A stretch of 64,000 nt of DNA. It comes from Priapulus caudatus (taxonomy: Eukaryota > Priapulida > Priapulimorpha > Priapulimorphida > Priapulidae). A program made the translations under genes and the position numbers. Positions 26,971 to 39,238 of the stretch are shown here, piece after piece. The notes under the pieces were generated by a model. The model saw only the letters and a program-made list of their open reading frames with translations, was not told the DNA's origin and did not search any database. How positions within the stretch are numbered: position 1 is the first letter of the stretch; each line of letters starts with the position of its first letter. The stretch is taken from positions 162,368 through 226,367 of the forward strand of contig NW_014577330.1 in NCBI RefSeq assembly GCF_000485595.1. Direction: 5' to 3'.

Positions 26971-28678
26971 CTGAAACGCAACGAGGACGCTTATATGCAA
27001 AGCCGAGGCAAGCCGCCCTCAAATCGCAAACGCTCACGCCGGCACGGCGCAATTTGCCGGGCATATCCAGTGTACGAGCGATTCACGCAGCAGTCGTACG
27101 CAGAAAACACTGATCTGTGCTTTGAAAGCCCGTCAAAAGCGGAAGGTTCGCTCGAGCAACGATTTGCCTGTTTTTCCTACGCGAAAAAAACAGCCGTTTG
27201 CGAAATGCAGTACACTAATAGGTTCGGGTCTACTTAGCCCAGTGAGCTCCTCCATGAAGCTAGTGTCACTTAGAATGACCTAATTATATTTTTCTTCTGC
27301 CATCTACTAAAGGACAACAGTATAAGCACTCCAGTGAATTGGCACTGTGTTTTCGCCGCACACCGTTTTCTAAACATCACACATTACTTTCACCATGCCA
27401 AGTAGTTATATGTTATTTATTCATTAACTATTCAAAATAATAAAACAAGTGACAGACAATACATAACACCTACACTAAATTGAAGTGTCAATGACACTGG
27501 TAGCCTCACCCCACAAAAAAAGGACACAAATGAATGAGTAAGATGAAGTCAGTTCTAATTGAGCAACCATCGACGTAAATTATAGAAACGATTGACATCT
27601 GTATATCGCAATAATCAATTTATAAACCAAAAATGAATTCGCAATTTGTGACCGTAGGATGCGCCGCTATAGCCGCTTTGTCAGCGATGGCGTTTGAAAT
27701 AAAATAGGCTTCATGCTGAGACTTCGACATGTTTTGTAAAAACTTTACTTCTTAGTATAGACGTTTTATCGGCAAGGTGGAGAGGAAATACAATTTTGCC
27801 ATTAAAGATATTGATCAAGGAATCTTCTTGTTAAACCGAACCAGACAAGTGTGACACCACAGACCTGTTTGTGTCTATATAATATGCCTATATAATGCCA
27901 AACCCTACCTGAATTTGCCATAATTTTTTTTCTTAAATAATCAAAACCCTGGCACCCCTTATTCATTTCAACCATACCAAAATGAGCCAAAATCCGTTTG
28001 AACCTGAAGTCCTTGAACTGCACTAATGGCCAATTCCCATTTTTGCCAAAAAATTGCCGATTGGCTCGAAAGTTACGTTGACTGTGCGTTGCTTCCAAAA
28101 TAGGACGTTTAATATGGGCGAGCATAGGCCATAACAACTATACCCAATTTCAAACATGTTGGCGTTTCAAACGGTTCTGAGTTATCCGTGACCGGTTAGC
28201 AAATGTTGACAAGACGGAAACAGACGCGATACGACGGACCGGCATAGACGGGGGGACGCACGACCGCATCGGCCAATACGCTCAGCGCTTGGACGATGTC
28301 AAAAGGTGCAAGCCTAAAAAACTGCATCAATTTCAAATAAATATAATAATAATACATGTCCGACTTCACGCTTTTCATAGCAACTATGCACTTGTGACAA
28401 CATTTGGAACATCAACTCTGGACCTAGTGTTACACCGTGGTCTTGCGCCTTTTATAACGACACTTGGCCGTAACGGTATAGGATCGCCACCATTGTTTAT
28501 CATACATAACTATACATTCCCAATGTCACTCGCAGGAGGTAGACGCCCACGTAGATGTGTTTTAACATCCCGGAAAGCGTGTGCAATCTTACCTAGCATC
28601 GTCAAAATCCAAGAGCATTCATCACAGATACGAGAGGATACAAAATGAGACGGCTTGGACTCATTAATAAACACCTAC

Positions 28679-28784
28679 CGACTTGCTCTGCGAGCTGCAT
28701 GTTGACTCTAGGCAACTTGTCATATAGTGTGGGTTCAGCGTGCAGTGCGGCCAGGGCCTGCTCCATCTAGCCTGTTGCACGTAA
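28679..28784 (-). pseudogene. Inverted damaged copy of RNF126-like exon 6
   Basis: The reverse complement matches 36954-37047 with 12 extra bases that break the frame. Donor and acceptor dinucleotides are still visible. It belongs to the inverted duplicate of 36.6-43.7 kb. Confidence 0.75.
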
Positions 28785-30701
28785 CTATTACAAGTTCAAG
28801 GCGAGAATGGCAGGTTAATTCTCCGGCAAAAACATACGATTGTTAGCGGGCTCCGCGCGATGCGGCACACATTCCTTGTTGAAGAAATTCGAACAGACCC
28901 ACAGCAGAGTCCTCGTGACAGCAGCTATAGGTGTGTTCATGGCTATACACACCCAGCAATTTCTTCGTTAAATCTCGCTAAACAGAATCGCAAGAGGAAA
29001 AGTATTTTCCGGGTAACCAATAAATGACAAAGGTCAATGACAGCCTGCTAGCTCACCACAAAAAAGGACCACAAATGAATGACGTGAGTGACCGAAGAAG
29101 TCAGTTTTAATGGCAGCCAACCATCGACGTACATTATAGAAACGGCAAGAGCTTATATATGCGGAGAACTCCCATTGTATTGATACTCTTGATAATTATA
29201 TGCGTAATTTTTATATGTGAAATAATAAATAATATTATATAAAATTATAAATAATTTATAACACCAAAGATGCAATCAATTTGTGACGCGTTAGGGGGGG
29301 GATTGGCCCGCTATACGCCGCTTTTGATGTTTCTTAGCATAAGAATCATCTATAGAATAATAATAATATATAATAATAATAGTATAAATCATAATATGCC
29401 TTCATAGCACGAATTTTGCATTTAAGATATTTGTCAATGAAATCTTGTAAACGCAACCAGACGACCGTGTGATGCACACTGTTTGTTATCTGAAGTGTCT
29501 TATATATAATATGCTATATAATTGCCAAACCCCTAACCTAATTTGCCACAAATTTTTATTTTTAAATAGATCAAGAATCCCCAACCCTTATTTATTCACT
29601 ATACCAAAAATGCAGCAAAATCCGGTTGCAACCTGAACTGGCACTAATGGCAATTCCCGATTTTTGGCAAAAAATGCCGCTGGCCTCGGAAAGTACGTCG
29701 ACTGGCCGTGCCTCCAACAATAGGACGTTTAATCGTACTGATGAGCCATAGCCGAATAGTTGCTTGATTTCCTTGCTTATCCGGGGCCACTTCTTGCTCT
29801 TGACTTAGTAAAGCATTCAGATATTTTGTGTTTTATAATCTTTGTCCATTTTGTATATTTCTTGTTGAGGCTACCTGTTTCTTCCCATATTTTGGCTAAT
29901 TTGCTGTTATCAGTTGCTTTTTTCCATTTGTTTAGACCTTTTTGGCTCCTAATATTAAATTGTCTCTTTTGGGGGTTTTGTTAGTCTCGATCTTTATTTG
30001 GAAATTAATATTTACTTTTATTATGTTGTGATCGCTGTATTTCACTATTGTTTTTCCTTCCCCATCTTCATACCTGCACAGACCCCACACCCTATCTTCA
30101 TCAATTTATTTTTGATTCCAATTCCCTATCAATGATCACATAATCAATTATAGATTTTTGTTCACCCTGGACCCTTGTCCACTTCCCTTCACATTTTTGG
30201 CTCTGGTTCAACATGATTAATTTATTTCTTTTGACCAAGTTTAATAATTTTAATCCTCCCTAAAGTTGGATGTTTCTTTCTTATTCCCTGGAATTGTATT
30301 AAAATCACCTATTAAAATCACACATACACATTTGGTCTTGTTGGTCGGCTTTTATTACTTCTTCAACAGCCTCAAACATTTTACTGATTTCTTCTTGTGG
30401 TGTTCTGGACTGGTTCATAGTGGTCCATAGATTATTCCTAGTCTAAGTTTAATTTTCTTGTTTCATCTATTGCATGAATGATTAATAACAAGCATAGACT
30501 GAAGCAGGCGAGTCAGCTATTGAAGCTGAAATTTGATTTAACATTCAGTCCTGTTACTGACTACTGATGGCATATTATGGGGGTTGAACTAAAGATTTTA
30601 TGTATGGAGATCGTATGCTACAGTGAAACATCAGGACGTCATGCAATTGTTCATCAATTATTAGCACGTTTCAAATAAGTTTGTGTAATTTGCACTTACA
30701 G

Positions 30702-30784
30702 GACTACACGTGTCCTAGGTGCAATGGCGGATTTATAGAGAAGCTTGAACGACTTGAGCAGAATAATGGCTACGAGAATACGAG
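30702..30784 (+). CDS. RNF126: RNF126-like E3 ligase, exon 2 (intact zinc-finger copy)
   Basis: The 27 codons plus two bases follow a CACTTACAG acceptor and end at GTATGA. The product begins DYTCPRCNGGFIEKLERLEQ, aligning with the family's DYICPRCESGFIEELPEE. CPRC is the second CxxC pair that completes the C4 zinc finger begun in exon 1. The phase-0 join to exon 1 is exact. The frame is open only in this copy; the copy at 6813 is frameshifted. Confidence 0.88.
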
Positions 30785-30930
30785 GTATGAACTCCATCAT
30801 TGTCAAATAATAAGCTACTGCTTTTCTGAATATTTGTGCATGCATAACACATGTTAAATATATAGAGGATTATTGTGCTTTTAAGTACTACTGGAATCTA
30901 GACTAATGAAAACTGATTATGTGTTTGCAG

Positions 30931-30981
30931 TGATAGTGACGAGGATGATCCATTCACGCTACGAGTACCTCATTTTTCTAG
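30931..30981 (+). CDS. Possible RNF126-like exon 3
   Basis: It follows a GTGTTTGCAG acceptor in the phase left by exon 2 and encodes an acidic stretch, DSDEDDPFTLRVPHFS. The donor here reads CTAGTAAC, whereas the other copy reads CTAGGTAACG, so one G was probably lost. The outgoing phase 2 does not match the phase 0 needed by exon 4, so the exon end, or one of the two copies, is wrong. Confidence 0.45.
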
Positions 30982-32561
30982 TAACCCAGGGGTATGTGTA
31001 AATGTAATCGCATTTTCTTGCTAGAATCATGACATGTACACGTATATTGACGAACCATACGTTATATACAAATAATTTATATAGTGGCTCACTGGCTTAT
31101 CAATACAGTACAAGTGATGATATCCTCTATATCTATCTATCTACTGACGATATATCTATCTACTGACGATATCCACACGGTCTGTATTTGTAGGCTTGTA
31201 AAATTTATTACCAATAAGAACAAAAATATCCCTGACATAATTATAATGAAAGTCCATGGAAGTTGACTCCATCATATTTGTTATACGGTCACACGAGTAA
31301 GGGACGGGTATCAGCGTTAAGCTCATGCCTATAAGGATTCCCGGTGACTCGCACCTCAATAAAAGAATATCCTCCCCGTACGCGAGTGTCTCGTGCCTGC
31401 GCGACACGCTCGCGATGTCGCACCAAGAACCCACATCGCGCGTTGCAGCTGCTCGACATGTTTTTTTTTATCAGATATTATTTATATGTGGTTAACCATC
31501 ATAATATGCATAGATTACTGTGACAATTAATGTGCACGAATTTGAATTTTGCGATTGATTCTCATCCAATCGGGAGCCTTGTGACATCAAATTATGAAGT
31601 TCTGTCAACACTGTTCTCGTAACGTTAACATTAGTCGTAAGTGCTCGTTAATCTTAGCATTAACATTAGCATTAACTTCATGGTGTTTCTGACAACGGCC
31701 CCTGATCTCTACGTGACCCCGATATTATAATATACATAACATTAGTTGTAACATCACGCCCACGGATTGCTCTTAGCATTGACATTAGCATTAAAGGAAT
31801 AATATGTCCATTGATTATGCAATGTTGATGAATGCTAGAGTAACTGGCACCTTGTGTAGTTAATAAGTACATTACTTTATAGCCAAACGCGTATTAGTTT
31901 GTCCAATATCGCTGCTGGTTACTAAGAAATGTCTAATTGAAATCCGAAGTCCAAAAATCAGTTGTTTGCAGTTTCAAACCGCTGCCGGCGAAGCGGGTGT
32001 GATACAGATTTATAGTGCACCGGACATTTTCGCACGCATGCTCGACCGTACGCAATGCTATCATCAGTGATTTCGTAAACATGGACGCTCGTGATAAGGA
32101 ACTTTTTGTCAGGGCTGTCCATGTGCGTCCATGATTAGTACATGTGTTTTACTCTATTTCTATGTTTAGTCCGTGGTCGTGGTTACACCGCTGACGCCTC
32201 ATCTGGCGTCCAAAACATACGGGCCGCACAAATGTTTACGTCATCGCTTGACTCCTGGATGACATTTACGGCACGTAAATGATACGTTGATACATATCAA
32301 CAACCGATTTCAAGTCTTGTTTGTAATGTAACCAGCAGTGATATTGGACAAACTAATACGCGTTTGGCTATAAGATAATGTACTTATTAACTATACACAA
32401 GGTGCCAGTTACTCTAGCATTCGTCAACATTGCATAATCAATGGCCATATTATTCCTTTAACTACACAAGGTGCCAGTTACTCTAGCATTCGTCAACATT
32501 GCATAATCAATGGACCTATTATTCCTTCATATACTTTATATTCCTCCTATTATACTTTCAG

Positions 32562-32762
32562 AGTAATGGTCCGGCCTGGTCGCCGACTACGCCCTCCTGC
32601 TACTACGATCGGACAGCGCGGGTCACGCGATCCATCCCCAAAACAGCTGACTGCGCGCTGACTGGTCCGTCGCTGTCAGATCAGCAGCTTCCAGAAGAAA
32701 ACCACCCGGCTCGATTGCCTTTGCATCTGTCTAGTTGTAAATTATTTACAAGCTCATCGTAA
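32562..32762 (+). CDS. Orphan terminal exon, unknown protein
   Basis: The 67 codons are open from a strong acceptor (TTATACTTTCAG after a pyrimidine-rich tract) to a TAA stop. The product begins SNGPAWSPTTPSCYYDRTAR and ends HLSSCKLFTSSS; I do not recognise it. It lies directly after the second B segment, where exon 4 would be expected, and reads in phase 0. It could be an alternative 3' exon of the ligase, the last exon of another gene joined by misassembly, or chance. Confidence 0.35.
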   Translation, partial: SNGPAWSPTTPSCYYDRTARVTRSIPKTADCALTGPSLSDQQLPEENHPARLPLHLSSCKLFTSSS

Positions 32763-34360
32763 ATACGCCGTTCCAGTTACACATGTAATACGCAGCCACG
32801 CACGGGGGAGGGAAGCTGTGCTGGGCGGATTGACGACTCGCAAATAGAACGCCTTCAACGGCGGCGAAAAACGCGTGTATGTGTTTATTTTAAGCTAAAC
32901 TAAGGATTAGTTTAAACCAGCATGCAGAGCTTGAAATTATTTACGTTTTAATCTGTGTATGGTACACATCTCATCTTATATTACGGTTTCAGTTGGGGTT
33001 AGTCACACATCGCAAATATCCAACGAGGCAGCGTTGAACGTGTTCAGTCGGTTGAGGCCAAGAAGAGACCAATCAAGAACTGACCAAAGGTATAGGTCAC
33101 CGACTCACCATAGACTCTCTTTTGTTTCTACAGATTTAGGTGACATTAATAACGATACGTCTTTGTGGTATTGACGAAATCCCGCTGTCCATTGTGGTGA
33201 GATTTCGGGATCCTGTGACTTGGCTTACCAAAGACATCCGGACTGCTTGCCTACCCACATGACGTCATGATGCGATGATGATCGATGCCACGCCGTTTAA
33301 TCAACCACTTTCATTTTTAATGAGCCTTTACCGACATCGCAGTAAGCACTAAGCAGCATGCCGACAGTAGAAATCCCCTGCGCACACGTATACATCGTGC
33401 ATCCAGTCTGATGCAATGCACGCAACTAGTTTTAACTATGTACGCAAGAGACGCGGCCACCACTCCACAGCACCCTAATACGTGTTCATCTCCCCGACGT
33501 GTCATTTCTCCCGGCACCATCCTATTCGAACTCAGCCGACGGCACGCTACACAAGAGTTCGCACTCGCAGCGTTTCGACACAGCGATGAACGAACAATTT
33601 GTAGCTGATGTAAAACAATCGTTACTGTTCGTCGCTTAAAGGGGCGGTCAGCTAACAGACGAGCTCTCTACAAGCAGCGCATGAGTCACGCAATTCAAAC
33701 GAACAGGAAAACGCCGGCTATCAACGGCATTACTTCAAGTTTGGGTAGGAAACAGAAACATACATTTGGAAAAGGTTCCTATGCACGGATAGCGCTAATA
33801 TGTAGATAGTTTTTCCAGGCGTGCATCACATAGAGACCTCTGTGTTATGCTTTCCTGATTTCTCTATAGAACGTGTACGCGCATCTTCCCCACCCAGCCA
33901 TAACGTCATTCGCGTAGGGATGTCAGCCCCTCCACCTCAACGGGTCTTCGCGCGTACAAGCATTAGCCACACATGATACTCGGGAGTATGCAAAATGTAT
34001 GTACACACGCTCTAGCACAAGTGCACAACACATGCTCTGGTTGTCTAGCACGATGTATCGCGCGCGAGTATCATTTCTGCACGGCTGACACATATAACCA
34101 TGAATAAGCTAGCTAGCTGCGCATTCACTCATCATTCAGCACACATGAAGTATGCTCATGCACATGCTTCGATCCGAAACGTCCCAGGCGGCCGGCACAA
34201 ACCGCCCGGACAGTTTATTAGCGGTTGAAGCATTTACATGTAATTTATGACATTTAATGTCCGCTAAGCAGTCACTGTAAGTAACATTCTGGGGCTGGGG
34301 CCCGTTGTCAGAAACAAAATTAGTCTAATATGAGTAAATTAGCGTAATAACGCAATATCA
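32763..34360. other. Spacer with no recognised gene
   Basis: This is unique-looking sequence with only short open frames and no splice-bounded exon that I can support. It separates the orphan exon from the minisatellite at 34480. Confidence 0.5.
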
Positions 34361-34479
34361 GCTCGTAATATTTTGCGTAATGGGATTCATCAGCAAATCT
34401 ACGAGCGATTCTATGATGGATAAAATTTTACCAACAGATGTATTATCAGATTTACCAGCGGTTTTACTAATTAATGCGT

Positions 34480-34685
34480 TTGGGATTTGTAGATTACCGT
34501 TTAGATATACCAGCACAAACACATTTACCATATTTACCAGCCCATTTACCAGAATTAATTACCAGCACATTTACATGATTTACCAGCACATGCATTAACC
34601 AGATTTACCAGCACATTTACCAGATTTACCAGCACATTTACCAGATTTATCAGAACATTTACCAGATTTACCAGCACATTAACCA
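34480..34685. repeat. Minisatellite of TTTACCAG units
   Basis: This is a tandem array built from ATTTACCAG and CACATTTACCAG blocks, giving a 21-bp period in the cleanest part (34590-34680). Degenerate units extend left to about 34420. It ends at the start of a repeated hairpin element. Confidence 0.85.
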
Positions 34686-34689
34686 GAAT

Positions 34690-36586
34690 ATCAAGAGTAT
34701 ATAATGGGAGTTCTCCCATATATACTCTTCGTTTCTATAATGTACGTCGATGGTTGCTCAATTAAAACTGACTTCTTCTCACTTTTTGTCCTTTTTTTGT
34801 GGTGAGCTACAGTGTCATTGACACTTTCATTCTCTTCGCTACGTGTCACACGGTTTACGAGTGCGTCACACTCTCCGTCACGTTCGTCACCACATCGGCC
34901 ATGTTGCAGATGACGGCTCCAACTTGGCGTGGTGGGTGCCGATGCCGCGCTATGGCACGATGGAGCATGAAGACGGCAGCCAGCAAGACGCAGGGACGAC
35001 GAACAGCAACGTGGCCGCCTCTTCATCATCGACAGGTAACGCTTAGGGTTGCAGAAGGGTCGGTAAATCTCAGGGGGAATGTTAGGAAACTGTCTGCGGA
35101 AAGTTCTTGGAATCTTCAATGGTCGAGAATTTGGGCGAATTTTTTTTTTGGGGGGGGGGAATTTTTATTTTATCTCATGGAATAATATCTCGCACGTATT
35201 TGTGCAGTCACTCTCGTGGCAGGAGCATCACAAGACGTGTGTAATCGGTTCCAGATTTGTTTTTAGCATATTTTATCGTTGTTTGCAGACAGTAATTAAT
35301 TAAAATTTATCCCGTTGTTTTTCTATCGTAGGGAGCAACTCAGGGTTCATGTTGTCGTTAAGGCCGCGTCTCGGTGACCTTGACGACGAGTGTGACTGAC
35401 CTTCAAACGTTCCAGATATATTTCACTGCCAGTGGGACGATAGCTGGCACAGGTTCTATCTATAGGCGACTGGAGATATTTTGTGTTGACTACGAAGGTA
35501 GGATTGTTTTAGTATACAAGAGCTTGCAGATCGCACAGTCGCGAAGCGAGGTGTGTACAGCGGGGCTCAGACACTCTCGTTACATTGTCTCTCATAAAGA
35601 TATATGTGGAAGCTCATTCTAGGCAGATTACTTTACTTACGTGTCGGATTGGCTGCCCTATATAGAGGCTGGATGTGGCAAATCTGATATTCACAACTTG
35701 ACGGTGAGGTACCGTCACTGTTTTTTCGATGAGAGTGGCTTCTTTTGTTACTTGGCTTCTTTGCGTAAATGTTTAAAAAAAAAATCCACTAACTCGTCTG
35801 CTGTAGTGAACAGAAAAGAACATGTTTATGTTGTAAAAACAGCTTAGGCTGGAGTTTGCTTCATGGGAAAACCTAGATTGTTATTCCATCTGGTTGTCTT
35901 GTAAATGATCTTATGCTGTACACGTATACGCAACGAGGTATATTAGTTTAGAAAATTACCAGGTCACTATGTTTCAGTTGCTACTCACAAGTTCTCTTTC
36001 CTACAGTGATGACGTAATACAAGATTTCCTTACATTAAAAATTAAACTGAATGGAATAATATCGTGATAATATGTATATGTACTCATCAAATTTTCATTA
36101 GATTATCTGTAAATTTACTTGCATGGAATTCTTCCATTGAATTGCATGTTGTGAATTCCTTTCAGTTCCACAATCGAGACACACGTAGTGGTTTTATGCT
36201 GTGAAATTCGTGTTGTACCAACGTCCTAGCTACGTGCGTACATGCTGTAGTAGTTGAAACAAGCCGTGAGTGAGTCCACTGCAACGTTTACTAAACTGCA
36301 CGTTTGTTAATCTCTCCGTACACTAATAGCGAGCATACCAGTATAAGAGATGAACAAACACGGGGAGTATGTGTTGAGTTTCCAAACGTGAACCTAAGTA
36401 ATGCAGCCAGGACATGCTGAGAGGGTCTATGTCCCCTAGGGTGCTATCGGAGTGTACCCTGGGTACGGTTCGAAATATCGGCACGTACTCTGGTACTATC
36501 TAATATGCCGGACCGTACCTCGCCTACTCCACTAACGAGTCTAGGGAGTCGCCTACGCCTACTCCCTAACCCTAACCATATCAATA
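34690..36586 (+). repeat. Direct copy of 42115-44000
   Basis: Apart from indels, this is collinear with 42115-44000, including both candidate 3' exons of the ligase. It stops inside the MITE that is complete at 43843-44051: after CCCTAACCCTAACCATATCA the sequence jumps to another hairpin element. That abrupt end indicates a misjoin or rearrangement breakpoint. Confidence 0.85.
34692..34727. repeat. 36-bp palindrome, recurrent intronic hairpin element
   Basis: AAGAGTATATAATGGGAG is followed after TT by its near-complement, then by a conserved block containing GTACGTCGATGGTTGCTCAA and a GTGGTGAGCTA tail. Other copies are at 36592 and 42117. A copy lacking the palindrome lies at 38040, and inverted copies lie near 22950, 27560 and 29150. 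Confidence 0.8.
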
Positions 36587-36953
36587 TCAAGAGTATATAA
36601 TGGGAGTTCTCCCATATATACTCTTCGTTTCTATAATGTACGTCGATGGTTGCTCAATTAAAACTGACTTCTTCTCACTCACTCATTCATTTGTGTCCTT
36701 TTTTGTGGTGAGCTACGGTGTCATTGACAATTTCATTTATTGTTACCGAAAATCTTTTCCTCTTGCGATTCTGTTTAGCGAGATTTAAGAAAAATTCTGG
36801 GTGCTTATAGCCATGACACACCTATACTGCTGTCACCACGTCTCTTGTGGGTCTGTTCGATTTCTTCAACAAGAATGTGTGCCGCATCGCCGGAGCCCTA
36901 ACAATCGTATGTTTTTGCGGAGAATAACTGCATTCTCCCTTGAACTTGTATAG

Positions 36954-37047
36954 TTACTCAATCAGCTAGATGGAGCAGGCCCTCCGCCTGCACCTGAACA
37001 CACTATTGACAAGTTGCCTAGAGTCAACATCACTCCAGACCAAGTCG
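36954..37047 (+). CDS. RNF126: RNF126-like E3 ligase, exon 6
   Basis: The 31 codons plus one base follow a CTTGTATAG acceptor and end at GTAGGT. The product starts LLNQLDGAGPPPAPEHTIDK and continues LPRVNITPDQV, corresponding to human [26 protein letters not shown] just before the RING. The incoming phase 0 fits exon 5, and the single outgoing base combines with exon 7 to give VARTLQCSVC. Upstream lies a recurrent hairpin repeat at 36592. Confidence 0.92.
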
Positions 37048-37385
37048 GTAGGTTTATTAATAGTCAACCGTCTGCATTTTGTATCCTCTCGTATCTGTGA
37101 TGAATGCTCTTGATTTTGACGATGCTAGGTAGATTGCACTACCTTTCGGGATGTTAAAACATCTACGTGGGCGTCTACTCCTGCGAGTGACATTGGGAAT
37201 GTATAGTTATGTATGATAACCATGGTGCGATCCTATAGCCTTACCAGTGTCGTTATAAAAGCAAGACACGGTGTAACACTAGGTCAGAGTTGGATGTCCA
37301 AATAGTTGTCACAAGTGCATAGGTTGCTATGAAAGCGTGGAAGTCGGACATGTATTAATTATTATATTATTGAAATTGATGCCAG

Positions 37386-37547
37386 TTTTTAGCTCACCTT
37401 GACATCGTCAAGCTGAGCTATTGCCATGGGTCGTCGTCCGTCCGTCCGTCCGTCTGTCCGTCTGTCAACATTTGGCTACGGTCAACGATAACTCAGGAAC
37501 CGTTTGACCCACATGTTTGAAATTGGGTATAGTTGTTACTGCTATGC
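37386..37547 (+). repeat. Dispersed AGCTCACCTTGACATCGTCA repeat, copy 2
   Basis: This is nearly identical to 10229-10388, including the CGTC-rich run and the tail ending GTTACTGCTATGCTC. It lies in the intron between RNF exons 6 and 7. Confidence 0.8.
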
Positions 37548-37685
37548 TCCCATATTAAACGTCCTATTTTGAAGCACGCCAGTCAACGTACTTTCGAGCC
37601 ACGGCAATTTTTTGGCAAAAATGGGAATTGCCATTAGTCAGTTCAGGACTTCAGGTTCAACGGATTTTGCTCATTTTGGGTATGT

Positions 37686-38040
37686 GAATGAATAAGGGCC
37701 AGGGGTTTTGATATTTAAAAAAAAAATTATGCAAATTAGGTAGGGTTTGGCAATTATATAGCATATTATATAAACACGCAGATAACAAACAGTGTGGCAT
37801 CACACTCGTCTGGTTCGTTTTACAAGATTTCATTGACAATATCTTTAATGCAAAATTGGTATTTCCTCTCCACCTTGCCGATAAAACGTCTATACTAGAG
37901 TAAAGTTTTACAAAACATGTCGGAACGCAGCATAACCTATTTATTTCAAACGCCATCGCTACAAAGCGGCTATAGCGCCATCTACGGTCACAAATTGCGA
38001 TTCATTTTGGTTTATAAATTATTATTGCGATATACAGATG
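37686..38040 (+). repeat. Dispersed intronic repeat, copy 1
   Basis: This matches 41437-41800 over about 350 bases, including ATTATGCAAATTAGGTAGG and ATTTATTTCAAACGCCATCG, and occurs inverted at 23340-23700, 27600-27955 and, more damaged, 29240-29600. Both forward copies lie in RNF introns; this one is immediately upstream of a hairpin-family copy. No coding capacity is seen. Confidence 0.8.
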
Positions 38041-38623
38041 TCAATCGTTTCTATAATTTACGTCGATGGTTGCTCAATTAGAACTGACTTCTTCTTACTC
38101 ATTCATTTGTGTCCTTTTTTGTGGTGAGCTACAGTGTCATTGACACTTTCATTTAGTGTAGGTGTTATGTATTGTCTGTCACTTGTTTAATTATTTTGAA
38201 TAGTATGAAAAATAACATATAACTACTTGGGCATGGTGAAAGTAATGTTGATGTTTAGAAAACGGTGTGGGCGAAACACAGTGCCATTCACTGGAGTGCT
38301 TATACTGTTGTCTTAGTAGATGGCAGAGAAAAAATATAATTAGTCATTCTAAGTGACACTAGCTTCATGGGAGGAGCTCACTGCTAAGTAACCACGAACC
38401 TATTAGTGTACTGCATTTCGCAAACCTGTTTTTTTCGCGTAGGAAAAACAGGCAAATCGTTGCTCGACGACCTTCGCTTTTGACCTTTCAGCACAATCAG
38501 TGTTCTGCGTACCTCTGCGTGAATCCTCGTAACTGGATATCCCGCAAATTGCGCCTCGGCGTGACGTTTTCGATTTGAGCGGCTGCTCGGCTCTGCAATA
38601 TAAGCGTCCTCGTTGCGTTTCAG

Positions 38624-38739
38624 CGCGGACGCTACAGTGCTCCGTCTGCATGGAGGAGTTTGTGCTGGCAGAAGAAGTGACGCAGTTGCCCTGTGATCAT
38701 CACTTTCATTCGGACTGTATCGTGCCCTGGCTGAAACTG
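38624..38739 (+). CDS. RNF126: RNF126-like E3 ligase, exon 7 (first half of RING-H2)
   Basis: This exon encodes most of the catalytic RING that recruits the E2 enzyme. After a TTGCGTTTCAG acceptor it reads RTLQCSVCMEEF, then QLPCDHHFHSDCIVPWLKL, and ends at GTAAGC in phase 0. The zinc ligands C-x2-C, C-x-H, H-x2-H and H-x2-C are all present, as is the conserved IVPWL that contacts the E2. Human RNF126 reads [20 protein letters not shown] and then HDGCIVPWLEQH over the same interval. The remaining CPxC pair is in exon 8. An upstream ATG at 38575 opens the same frame but is intronic. Confidence 0.95.
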
Positions 38740-39238
38740 GTAAGCTCGTTTGTTTGCGTTCCCGGTTCCCAGTAGTGGTTCTCAATAGCAGTTCTCAGTA
38801 GCGGGTAGCGGTATCGGGTAGCGGTATCGGGTAGCGGTATTGGGTGGCGGTGGCGCACGTGTTAATGTTCAGTGAGTAAAGTTGTTAGAACTTCTATGTG
38901 AAGTCTACCGAGTGTGCGCATTGTATACAGTGAAAATCTCTTGCATTATACGTAGGCGTATACATGCTTGATACGAATGAATAGTTTATTAGCCAACAGC
39001 GTTGGGTTTAATTATTAAAGAATGCAGTAGGGTCAATGTAGTTTCTATTATTATTCCTTTTGCTGGAATAAAATTGACATTTTTCTCGCATTAAACAACA
39101 CTAACACTGGCAACACTCTTGTGCGAACGACCGGCACCTCATTCTGTCAGTACCTCGTTATTAATGGCCTCTGTTAAAAATGTTTCATTATGGGAGGTGT
39201 TGTCAGGATGTGTTGTCATAGTGATGACCATCACGGGC

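Larger units (their letters stand above)
21177..29750 (-). repeat. Inverted, damaged copy of 36590-43740
   Basis: The order is exactly reversed. 21177-22400 corresponds to about 43740-42560, 22440-22990 to 42600-42090, 23340-23700 to 41800-41437, and 23720-24360 to the 21-bp minisatellite. 24693-24800 corresponds to RNF exon 8, 24960-26290 to the long fold-back element, 26844-26970 to exon 7, 28679-28784 to exon 6, and 29025-29190 to the element at 36588. The copies differ mainly by small indels. The copy ends at the junction with the second B segment. Confidence 0.85.
29756..32527 (+). repeat. Segment B, second direct copy
   Basis: This is collinear with about 5195-9064 in the same orientation, without the poly-T tract and with fewer inserted bases. 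It ends with a 64-base block repeated in tandem (32395-32460 and 32461-32527) at the edge of the fold-back element. RNF exons 4 and 5 do not follow; the sequence switches to unrelated DNA. Confidence 0.85.
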
